Shown here: positions 1 to 7,760 of the stretch, piece after piece
How positions within the stretch are numbered: position 1 is the first letter of the stretch
Layout: each line of letters starts with the position of its first letter
Assembly (NCBI RefSeq): GCF_003326675.1
Contig: NZ_JPWF01000002.1
Coordinates: 124,001-188,000 of the forward strand
DNA: 64,000 nt
DNA from: Thalassospira profundimaris
GTDB lineage: Bacteria > Pseudomonadota > Alphaproteobacteria > Rhodospirillales > Thalassospiraceae
Direction: 5' to 3'
Notes under the pieces: model-generated
Database searches by the model: none
What the model was told of the DNA's origin: nothing
Seen by the model: the letters and a program-made list of their open reading frames with translations, nothing else
Position numbers and translations under genes: made by a program

Positions 1-1026
<1,026 letters not shown>

Positions 1027-1039
1027 TCACATACAACAA

Positions 1040-1065
1040 GGGAGGAATGATTGCTCATTCCTCCC
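1040..1065 (-). terminator. Stem-loop between rpmA and obgE
   Basis: A perfect 11-bp inverted repeat (arms 1040-1050 and 1055-1065) encloses a 4-nt loop. Read on the minus strand it follows the rpmA stop and is followed by a T-rich but broken tract (TTGTTGT). This fits a partial intrinsic terminator or attenuator that lowers obgE expression relative to the ribosomal protein genes. Confidence 0.65.
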
Positions 1066-1104
1066 TCGAAAATCTTGCTACGTATCGCGCAGCCGACGGG
1101 AGGC

Positions 1105-1365
1105 TTACGCCTCTGCCGGAACGACGGTTACGTAGGTACGACCCTTGAAGCCCGACTTGAACTGAACGGAACCGTTCACAGTCGCAAACAGGGTGTGGTC
1201 TTTGGCGAGGCCAACATTGTCACCGGCATGGAACTTGGTGCCACGCTGACGAACGAGAATGTTGCCTGCGACAACTGCCTGACCACCGAATTTTTTAACG
1301 CCGAGACGGCGACCTTCGGAGTCACGACCGTTGCGCGAACTACCACCAGCTTTCTTATGAGCCAT
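1105..1365 (-). CDS. rpmA: 50S ribosomal protein L27
   Basis: Large-subunit ribosomal protein L27, 86 residues, the usual length. The N-terminus [20 protein letters not shown] is the L27 signature; this tail reaches towards the peptidyl transferase centre. The body carries the family segment [11 protein letters not shown]. There is no N-terminal cleavage extension of the Firmicutes kind. It lies 35 nt downstream of rplU and is presumably cotranscribed with it; a stem-loop follows before obgE. Identification is secure from the sequence and the neighbours. Confidence 0.97.
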   Translation of the reverse strand: MAHKKAGGSSRNGRDSEGRRLGVKKFGGQAVVAGNILVRQRGTKFHAGDNVGLAKDHTLFATVNGSVQFKSGFKGRTYVTVVPAEA

Positions 1366-1400
1366 GAAACTCTCCTAAAACTGCATCTCAACCTGAAAAA

Positions 1401-1712
1401 TCAGGCGTTGATGTCCTTGATGCGCAGAACAGTCAGGTTCTGGCGATGACCATTTTTACGACGGTAGTTATGCCGGCGCTTTTTCTTGAAAACGATCACC
1501 TTGTCGCCCTTGGCCTGCTCGAGAACTTCTGCAGTGACAGAAGCACCTGCAACCAACGGAGCACCAACTTTCGGCGCACCGTCGCCAGCAACCATGAGAA
1601 CTTCTTCAAGTTTCACGGTTTCACCAGCCTGGGCAGCGATCTTTTCGACTTTGATAACGTCGTTGGCAGCAACTTTATACTGTTTGCCGCCAGTTTTGAT
1701 GATTGCGTACAT
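1401..1712 (-). CDS. rplU: 50S ribosomal protein L21
   Basis: Large-subunit protein L21, 103 residues, which binds 23S rRNA and neighbours L20. The start [14 protein letters not shown] and the C-terminal basic segment [16 protein letters not shown] are both diagnostic for the family. It is the first gene of the rplU-rpmA-obgE set on the minus strand, so its promoter and any leader should lie in 1713-2150. Composition matches the core chromosome, unlike the genes after the tRNA. Confidence 0.97.
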   Translation of the reverse strand: MYAIIKTGGKQYKVAANDVIKVEKIAAQAGETVKLEEVLMVAGDGAPKVGAPLVAGASVTAEVLEQAKGDKVIVFKKKRRHNYRRKNGHRQNLTVLRIKDINA

Positions 1713-2162
1713 CTAAAAGTTCCTGAAAAACATTCTGGAAACACAAACGCGCAGCTCGGTGCCGCTGCTAACAGATACCGAACCGCTGCGAAGAACGGGT
1801 GAATTACCCCTTTTGACCGCCAGAGTCAACAATTGAGTCAACCGCAAAGCGACGCAAACCCGCATATTCCCCGGTGATTGCGCCCCCGCCAAGCGGGCAT
1901 CCGCCCTGCGCCGGCTGCATGGCCGTGCCCAGCATCCCGAACGCGCCAAAACGACAAATCAAACCGCCAGTGAAATCAACAATCACAATCGACTGGCGAC
2001 AATCGAAAGAAGATCATTCAACCGCGCAAACAAACCCGCCGCGAGGCCCGACCCCGCCGCCAGTGAGAAATGCATAAAAGAGTCACCGATTTTGCGATTT
2101 CCCTCTTGCAATATGGCGCGAGGACCGTTAAACACCGCCTCGAACGCCAAGACCACACATGC
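1713..2162. other. Intergenic region upstream of rplU and tRNA-Ser
   Basis: About 450 bases without a credible gene. It must hold the minus-strand promoter and leader of rplU and the plus-strand promoter of the tRNA gene. I could not place either promoter with confidence. Short frames here lack good ribosome binding sites and family features. Confidence 0.5.
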
Positions 2163-2256
<94 letters not shown>

Positions 2257-2407
2257 CCAGATAAAGCACTGAAAAACAAAGATTTTTGGCTAGCACTGCA
2301 AGCGGCTGGTTTAAAAATCTTGTGTATCACGATTGCGTCACAGTCGCCAGCACATCCAATCCCCTTTTTTCTATTTTCAGGGTGGCATTTTCAGCAATGT
2401 CATCAAT

Positions 2408-2455
2408 GGAAGACGGACGGACGGTTTTGTATAGAAAACCGTCCGTCCGTCTTCC
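2408..2455. repeat. Perfect 21-bp hairpin with ACGG tandem repeats
   Basis: Arms at 2408-2428 and 2435-2455 are perfectly complementary and enclose a 6-nt loop. Each arm contains three to four direct copies of ACGG/CCGT. The hairpin lies 102 bases upstream of the RepA-like gene in an otherwise gene-free stretch (2257-2557). Possible roles are a plasmid-type replication origin or single-strand initiation hairpin, or a regulator-binding site. It lacks a following T tract on the plus strand, which argues against a simple terminator. The function is an inference. Confidence 0.75.
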
Positions 2456-2557
2456 TGTTGAAAAAAAATGAAGCGGTCTGTTGACTGAAATTTTTTTGAA
2501 CGAATATCCGAAAAGTCAGCAATTTCGCTGACAATTTTTTATAAGGATATTTAAATT

Positions 2558-3598
2558 ATGTCTTACATTTCCATTGGAAAAATCGATAAATCCGCTGCCT
2601 TTGAAGCAGATTTCGAGCCACGCTTCAAACTTCGCACAGAAAAAGAACTCATAAGCCTTCCCGGCCCGCAATGGCTTGTTAAGCACCTCATCCCTACCAA
2701 TTCCCTCATTCTGATGTATGGAGCACCGGGTGCGGGGAAAAGCCATATTGCCCTTGCCCTGACACAGAGCATTGCAAACGGGTATGAGATTCTTGGACGA
2801 CGAACGAACAAAGCCAAGATTGTTTATGTTGCCGCCGAGGGTGCAGCAGGAGCCAGCAACCGCGTTGAAGCCCATCGGGTATATAGGAATATTCCGGAAG
2901 ATTCAGAGGGGGATGTTCTGTATCTGGATTGCCCGGTTTCTCTTCTGCACGACGGTGACCTTGAAGACTTTGTCCTCGCTATCGTTCACAAGCTGGCCGG
3001 TCAGGATATCGGTCTCGTATTCATAGACACACTTTCCAGATGCTTTGCCGGGGACGAAAACAGAGCCGACGAAATGGCACAACTGGTTTCAGCGTGCCAA
3101 ATCATTCAGCGGGAACTGGGGTGTTCTGTTTGCCTCGTCCATCACGAAGCGAAACAGGGATCCGCAAGAGGAAGCACAGTTTTACCGGGCGCAGCTGATA
3201 CCATCATCCACGTCACTCCGACTGACGGAAAAGGGTTTGAAGCCGTCATCGAAAAGCAAAAAGACGCAGCTGATGGGCTTGTCATTTCGGGCCATTATGA
3301 TCTGGTAGAACTCGGGATAGACGAGGACGGAGAACCAATCGAGGTGCCTGTTGCGCTCTTCGACAAAATTTCTCCTCAAGCAAAAGGCAAAAACAACGGA
3401 CCCAAAGGACGGAATCAGGCGATTGCCCTTGAGGTTTTAAGCGAGGCATCTGTATCAGGTTTAACAGAAGAGGATTGGCAAACGGCGTTTACCGAATGCA
3501 TTGGATCAGATAACCGTCGCGCCTTCCGAGAAGCAAAGATAGCCCTGCTCAAGAGAAAATTGGTTTCGGAGATTGGCGGAAAGTTTGTTGCGAACTGA
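2558..3598 (+). CDS. RepA-like AAA (RecA-fold) helicase ATPase
   Basis: A 346-residue ATPase of the AAA_25/RepA type, related to the hexameric RepA helicase of IncQ plasmids and to ATPases of phage and island replication modules. The Walker A motif GAPGAGKS is at residues 55-62 and Walker B LVFIDT at about 152-157. A sensor-like segment VCLVHHEAKQGSARGS follows. The C-terminal 80 residues look like a winged-helix region. The start ATG has an AAGGA ribosome site 9 nt upstream. It stands alone between the hairpin at 2408 and the terminator at 3626 and points towards the relaxase. No dedicated Rep initiator was seen in the element, so it may act in rolling-circle or theta replication with host factors (inference). 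Confidence 0.8.
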   Translation: MSYISIGKIDKSAAFEADFEPRFKLRTEKELISLPGPQWLVKHLIPTNSLILMYGAPGAGKSHIALALTQSIANGYEILGRRTNKAKIVYVAAEGAAGASNRVEAHRVYRNIPEDSEGDVLYLDCPVSLLHDGDLEDFVLAIVHKLAGQDIGLVFIDTLSRCFAGDENRADEMAQLVSACQIIQRELGCSVCLVHHEAKQGSARGSTVLPGAADTIIHVTPTDGKGFEAVIEKQKDAADGLVISGHYDLVELGIDEDGEPIEVPVALFDKISPQAKGKNNGPKGRNQAIALEVLSEASVSGLTEEDWQTAFTECIGSDNRRAFREAKIALLKRKLVSEIGGKFVAN

Positions 3599-3625
3599 TA
3601 CCCAAAAAATCAAAGCCAAAACCCA

Positions 3626-3650
3626 AAAGCCCGCCGTAATGGCGGGCTTT
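3626..3650. terminator. Bidirectional terminator between RepA-like gene and relaxase
   Basis: A perfect 10-bp stem (3626-3635 with 3641-3650) and 5-nt loop lie between two convergent genes. The stem is GC-rich with AAA/TTT at its base, so a T tract is present in either direction. This is a typical shared terminator. Confidence 0.8.
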
Positions 3651-3770
3651 GGCTTTCCATTGGAAGAAATCACTCACACAGCTACAACCTAATTCAAAGC
3701 CGCCTATACGGCGGTAAAAAACGCAATTTCTCCACAACTTTTATATAGGTTCATTTACGAGAAAACCAAA

Positions 3771-4583
3771 TCATCTTTCTCGTAAATTCTCTTTTCCTGC
3801 CGCGTCAATCATTGCGTTCATCCCTCTGACCAGCCCCCTTCCAAAGAGCCGGCCGGTCTGATGTAAACCTTTGTTGACCGCCCTCGCCCAAGCATTTTGC
3901 TTTGCCTTCGCTGTCATTCTTCCTTTCCTGTTCAGGCGCGTTTCCGAAGGCCCCAAATGTTTTTGAGGCTCCAATGGAACGGCACCGAACGGCTCGGCCT
4001 GTCGCAAATATGAACGATGATCCAAAGCCGTATCAGCCCCACCCAATGCCAACGCTCTGTTGCATATAGCTGCCCACTCGCTCCGCCACGCCTCAATATG
4101 CTTGCGGGAATGCTGTTTCTGGTCGAGTTCCCTCGTCTTCGCTCCCATACGACCGCCCTCAATTTTTCTGGTCGTCACCATCAAATGCGCGTGGTGATTT
4201 CTTTGGTCTCCATCTTTGTCGGGGGAATGAATTGCGTAATCTATTGCAACACCGTGACGCGAGTGAAGCCAATGAGCGAAACTCTTAACAAGCTCAGCAC
4301 GACGAACGTCATCAAGTTCACAGGGCAAGGCAATGACAATTTCGCGAGCAACAACAGAATTTTTTCTGTTTTCTGCGGCTTCTGCTGCATTCCATAAACT
4401 GGACCTGTCGCCTTGCCAGCCGATCACCTCAGAGGCCACAACGCCACGCCTGCGCGTATAGTTGAACGTCTCCCCCGTGCGCTCATCATCAAGTTTTTCC
4501 CCAGCTCGGTATGCCGCTGCTGCGACTGCACTGCGCCCTTCCCCTCGTCTTACTGACTGCACTGCCAAATAGAAAATTGCCAT
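3771..4583 (-). CDS. mobA: MobA/MobL-family relaxase (MobQ type)
   Basis: DNA relaxase that nicks oriT and pilots the strand during conjugative mobilization. The 270-residue protein aligns by eye with the N-terminal relaxase domain of RSF1010 MobA: MAIFYLAVQS at the start, a tyrosine at residue 25 in AAAYRAG (the catalytic position in RSF1010), an IALP segment at 84-87, and the histidine cluster NHHAHL at 129-134 that binds the metal. It lacks the long C-terminal primase domain, so it is a minimal relaxase. The ribosome site GGGGAGGA abuts the ATG, and the oriT hairpin lies only 13 nt upstream, suggesting autoregulation when the relaxase binds oriT. A small gene diverges on the other side of oriT. 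Confidence 0.88.
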   Translation of the reverse strand: MAIFYLAVQSVRRGEGRSAVAAAAYRAGEKLDDERTGETFNYTRRRGVVASEVIGWQGDRSSLWNAAEAAENRKNSVVAREIVIALPCELDDVRRAELVKSFAHWLHSRHGVAIDYAIHSPDKDGDQRNHHAHLMVTTRKIEGGRMGAKTRELDQKQHSRKHIEAWRSEWAAICNRALALGGADTALDHRSYLRQAEPFGAVPLEPQKHLGPSETRLNRKGRMTAKAKQNAWARAVNKGLHQTGRLFGRGLVRGMNAMIDAAGKENLRER

Positions 4584-4595
4584 TCCTCCCCCCTT

Positions 4596-4626
4596 GCAAT
4601 CGTCAGATTGCTAAGTTGCGCCCTTA
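4596..4626 (+). other. oriT, Q-type nick region
   Basis: A 6-bp inverted repeat (4596-4601 and 4606-4611, loop GTCA) is followed directly by TAAGTTGCGCCCTTA (4612-4626). RSF1010-type oriTs have the same layout: an inverted repeat followed immediately by TAAGTGCG|CCC. Here the nick would fall after TAAGTTGCG, about position 4620/4621 on the plus strand. There is one extra T relative to the RSF1010 core. The site lies between the relaxase and the divergent small gene, the usual place. Confidence 0.85.
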
Positions 4627-4719
4627 CGACGGAAGAAATGGGATTGAACCGGGGAATTTTCCAATGGAAACAAATTGATAACGCCACCACATCCTTTGAA
4701 AGCAATCAAGGAGGTGAAA

Positions 4720-4953
4720 ATGTCATCGTCAATATCAGACAGAGATCGGAGACAGGCAAGAGCCAGAGAACAGCGGAAAGCAGCTCAAGCGCGACAAGCA
4801 CAGGACCGAGTGAACGCAAAGCGCCGGGCTACGCTGGCGAATGTGATGGAATGGGCGCTGATGGGGCCGGGAATAAACAGGGACATAGCACGCAAGCTTT
4901 TGCGCGATGCTCTCAATACCCCGGCAGATCGCAGAATGTTCGGATTGGACTAA
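4720..4953 (+). CDS. Small basic protein beside oriT, probable mobilization accessory protein
   Basis: A 77-residue protein starting MSSSISDRDRR. The start at 4720 is chosen because AAGGAGGTG lies 5 nt upstream; a longer frame from 4675 has no such site. The first 35 residues are strongly basic and alanine-rich, predicted as a helix (RRQARAREQRKAAQARQA), which would suit DNA binding. The rest is a short helical domain ending RRMFGLD. It diverges from the relaxase across oriT, the position of MobC/MobS-like accessory genes in MobQ plasmids. I recognise no specific family, so the role is from context. A minus-strand frame converges with it and overlaps by 4 nt. Confidence 0.6.
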   Translation: MSSSISDRDRRQARAREQRKAAQARQAQDRVNAKRRATLANVMEWALMGPGINRDIARKLLRDALNTPADRRMFGLD

Positions 4954-5246
4954 CCTGATCGGCTGCGCTTTGGCGCTCGTTCTTGGTATGGGTTCCACCC
5001 CCAAAGGCAAAGGCGCCAGATTACACCCGGCGTCAGAAAAGAAGGTGTATCCATTGCAGGCCAGAGGGCCGTTTCGTCTGGAAGCTTTAAAAATTGAGCT
5101 AGAGCCCGACGATTGGCCTTGGTCTGCTCCCTCACAAAGCCCTTTGCACTGAACAGGTGCTGGCTTGGCTGTGCTTCTTGCACCAGAGACTGATAAATCC
5201 CTTCCCGCTTTTCCCGTTCCCGCTTCCAATCCGTTTGGCACTTCAT
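4950..5246 (-). CDS. Hypothetical protein, 98 residues
   Basis: No family recognised. It is listed because the ATG at 5246 has a strong ribosome site (GAGGTGAT, 5 nt upstream) and the N-terminus (MKCQTDWKREREKREGIYQ) is a plausible charged helix. The C-terminal third is rich in Trp and Pro and looks less natural, so the frame may be partly spurious. It ends 4 nt inside the convergent small mobilization gene. An excisionase or antitoxin-sized regulator is possible, but nothing in the sequence proves it. Confidence 0.35.
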   Translation of the reverse strand: MKCQTDWKREREKREGIYQSLVQEAQPSQHLFSAKGFVREQTKANRRALAQFLKLPDETALWPAMDTPSFLTPGVIWRLCLWGWNPYQERAPKRSRSG

Positions 5247-5394
5247 TCTATCACCTCAACATCTAATAATATCAATGATATATGGGCATACTGCCTATAT
5301 TTCAAATTCATCAATCACGATTTCAAACTTTCAAAAGTGAGCCCGGATTGCAGCAATTACTGCAAATTGGATTCACAAATGTAAAAAGCCTGTT

Positions 5395-5700
5395 ATGTTG
5401 GTCGGGAAAATAGCCCCACGTTGGCTCTCAGCAGAACACTGTATCCACATGAATTCGAAGTTAGCAAATTCTCCCAGTGATAAAGAGGCCTTTGGCCATG
5501 TTGATCACAAAAACGTAGAACCTCTCGAAAACGCATTCGATGTGCTTACACCAGAGCAGTCACAAAATGGCAATCGTGAAACTGTCCGGATTACTCTCGA
5601 TCTTACAAAATCAGTCCATCGAAAACTGAAAATCCACGTAGCGAACGAAGGCATAACTATAGCCGAATATCTCCGTTCTCTACTCGAAGAACGCCTCTAA
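5395..5700 (+). CDS. Ribbon-helix-helix protein upstream of the methyltransferase
   Basis: A 101-residue protein whose last 40 residues form a ribbon-helix-helix domain: the strand TVRITLDL, then helices around HRKLKIHVANEG and TIAEYLRSLLEERL. This is the fold of CopG, Arc and ParG-like repressors. The first 55 residues look disordered. The start is uncertain: the ATG at 5395 or the ATG at 5449, neither with a clear ribosome site. The gene ends 31 nt before the HindIII-type methyltransferase and is likely cotranscribed, so it may act as a control protein for the restriction-modification pair. A partition or mobilization regulator is the alternative. The 5247-5394 stretch before it shows nothing recognisable. 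Confidence 0.65.
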   Translation: MLVGKIAPRWLSAEHCIHMNSKLANSPSDKEAFGHVDHKNVEPLENAFDVLTPEQSQNGNRETVRITLDLTKSVHRKLKIHVANEGITIAEYLRSLLEERL

Positions 5701-5731
5701 AAGAGCATAAATCGAACATTGTAAGGCAAAA

Positions 5732-6688
5732 ATGAAAACCGTCGCTAACTGCTGTTCAGACATTAACTCCCCGGCAACCGAAGTCGATAATTGGAATGAC
5801 CAATTTTTCAACGAGGATTGCATTGAGGGCTTAAAACGTGTTCCAGATAATACAGCGCACCTCATCCTTAGTGATATTCCATATGGTATCGGGGTGGATG
5901 ATTGGGATGTTTTGCACGACAATGCAAACTCAGCTTACCTTGGCTCTAGTCCAGCCCAGTCAAAAGCAGGTAAAGTTTTCAAGTCGCGCGGAAAACCTAT
6001 CAATGGATGGTCTGAAGCAGATAGACAAATCCCTAAGCAGTATCACGATTGGTGCTTGACTTGGGCCTCAGAATGGCTGCGCGTCCTTAAACCCGGAGGA
6101 TCTGCTATCATATTTGCAGGTCGCCGTTATGCACACCGCTGTATCACTGCACTGGAAGATACCGGCTTCTCGTTCAAAGATATGCTGGCATGGGAACGGG
6201 AACGGGCAGTGCATAGAGCACAGCGACTTAGCGTTGTTTATGAACGCCGTGGAAACCACAAAGCAGCAGAGGAATGGAGTGGATGGCGCGTTGGCAACTT
6301 AAGACCATCTTTTGAGCCAATCCTATGGTTTACAAAGCCATACAAGATCGGTTCAACGATAGCTGACAACGTGCTTAAAAACGAAGTCGGCGCATATAAC
6401 CAAGCCGCTTTCGAAAATTATTCCCCAAATGCCCGCAATATTATCAAAGCAGGATATAAGCCGCTCGAAGGAGGCTTACATCCTACTCAAAAACCGCAAG
6501 AACTGATGGAAGCTCTTATTGAGCTCACAACTAAAAAAGGGCAGCTCGTTCTTGACCCTTTCGCTGGAAGCGGAACAACTGGTTTTGCAGCAAAACACCT
6601 AGGCAGGAACTATCTAATGTTTGAGCGTTCCGAAGAGTATTTTAAGACCGCACAAACCCGGTTTAGGCAACCCACCCTTGACTTATGA
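5732..6688 (+). CDS. HindIII-type adenine-N6 DNA methyltransferase
   Basis: Modification enzyme predicted to protect AAGCTT sites by N6-adenine methylation. The 318 residues follow the beta-class order: catalytic motif IV first (SDIPYG, residues 47-52, with I where the common motif has P), then the target-recognition region, then the AdoMet motif DPFAGSGTT at about 275-283. Stretches such as LGSSPAQ, RGKPINGWS and NLRPSFEPILWFTKPYKIG are as I recall them in M.HindIII, about 310 residues long. It follows the ribbon-helix-helix gene and is convergent with the restriction gene: the two stop codons abut in the hexamer TTATGA. AAGCTT occurs inside the element (4894, 5082) and just outside it (10623), so protection would be needed. 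Confidence 0.87.
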   Translation: MKTVANCCSDINSPATEVDNWNDQFFNEDCIEGLKRVPDNTAHLILSDIPYGIGVDDWDVLHDNANSAYLGSSPAQSKAGKVFKSRGKPINGWSEADRQIPKQYHDWCLTWASEWLRVLKPGGSAIIFAGRRYAHRCITALEDTGFSFKDMLAWERERAVHRAQRLSVVYERRGNHKAAEEWSGWRVGNLRPSFEPILWFTKPYKIGSTIADNVLKNEVGAYNQAAFENYSPNARNIIKAGYKPLEGGLHPTQKPQELMEALIELTTKKGQLVLDPFAGSGTTGFAAKHLGRNYLMFERSEEYFKTAQTRFRQPTLDL

Positions 6689-7600
6689 AATCTCCAAAAT
6701 TCCACTATCAGAAACTCTCTGAATTATAGAGCTACGACCGTCAAGATTCTTATCATACAGAAGTGCTTGAATAGCCTCCTGATGACTCATTCGCAAAACA
6801 CGTCGGCGTTCTAAGGCGAGGGCATTCAATGCCTCGTCCTTGGCCGCCTGAATAGCCTCCAAGTTCGCAATTTTTTCTTCCTGCCAGAGTTTAGAAATTG
6901 AAGGGTGAGCATCAAGCATAGTCCTATTTACTCGATACCAATAAGGTGCTGCCTCTTTGCCAGGATTTAAGACCTCAGTAGAAAGCAGTATCCTGTGCAG
7001 GACATCCATTGCAGTCGTCTGCGATGTCGCTTGCGCTAATCGCACCAATACAGAGAGATGTGAATATGTAAATATACATACAGTGCGTGATATTGCTTGC
7101 TGATATATCTGGCTCTGACGGGTTGGAAGTTGATAGATCGGACATACTACTATGGCAAACGGCGCGCCGCGCTTCCAAGAATGCATAGCTTCGACCTTGA
7201 AATCTTTTTGATTTTTAGCAGTACGACTTAACCGAAATGCTTTTGCATCTGCGACAAGAGCGTAGTCCTTGTTTGCCGCTTCAACGTCAGCTGCATCGGC
7301 GCGCTCAGCCAAAACCGCGCTATTCAGTCCAATGAAACTGAACGCCTCAGACAGAAGCGCATCCGTGTATTTGGAATACAGTTTTTCCTCACTGCTATCG
7401 TGTCCATAATACTCCGGTATCGCACCGGCTAAACGTAAATGATCCTCCACCGCCACACATCCATCTCTGGCAGCCTCCTGCCTAAGCTCAAGTTCAATAC
7501 GGGTTGCATCATTACCGAAGTGACCACTTATCTGAACGATATGGTCTAGCCACCTATTTCGGCGATCAACGGTAGATTGAAGAATAAATTGATTCGTCAT
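6683..7600 (-). CDS. HindIII-type restriction endonuclease
   Basis: Type II endonuclease, PD-(D/E)xK fold, predicted to cut AAGCTT. From the start at 7600 it has 305 residues (HindIII has 300). The core reads LVADAKAFRLSRTAKNQKDF, nearly identical to the HindIII active-site segment as I remember it. D105, D118 and K120 correspond to the known metal and catalytic residues, so the enzyme looks intact. The start is set by GGGGGACAGGA just before the ATG at 7600; a longer frame from 7669 lacks a site. It is convergent with its methyltransferase rather than in tandem with it. The 160 bases between it and the integrase end should hold its promoter. Confidence 0.88.
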   Translation of the reverse strand: MTNQFILQSTVDRRNRWLDHIVQISGHFGNDATRIELELRQEAARDGCVAVEDHLRLAGAIPEYYGHDSSEEKLYSKYTDALLSEAFSFIGLNSAVLAERADAADVEAANKDYALVADAKAFRLSRTAKNQKDFKVEAMHSWKRGAPFAIVVCPIYQLPTRQSQIYQQAISRTVCIFTYSHLSVLVRLAQATSQTTAMDVLHRILLSTEVLNPGKEAAPYWYRVNRTMLDAHPSISKLWQEEKIANLEAIQAAKDEALNALALERRRVLRMSHQEAIQALLYDKNLDGRSSIIQRVSDSGILEIS

Positions 7601-7760
7601 TCCTGTCCCCCAAGACAATTGTTCTAACTTAAAGAGAAAAAATACAAATAATCGCAACCTATTATCCATACACTATCTTCGATGGACTTCAGATTGCAAT
7701 CGGTTAGAATCAAAATCTTCCAACACCGCACTGCGACAAAGGGGGGGCTGCCAAATCTGA

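Noticed and set aside
2070-2162. Sigma-70 promoter for the tRNA-Ser
   Set aside because: TTGCGA and TATGGC boxes near 2092 and 2112 are only 14 bp apart, too close to claim.
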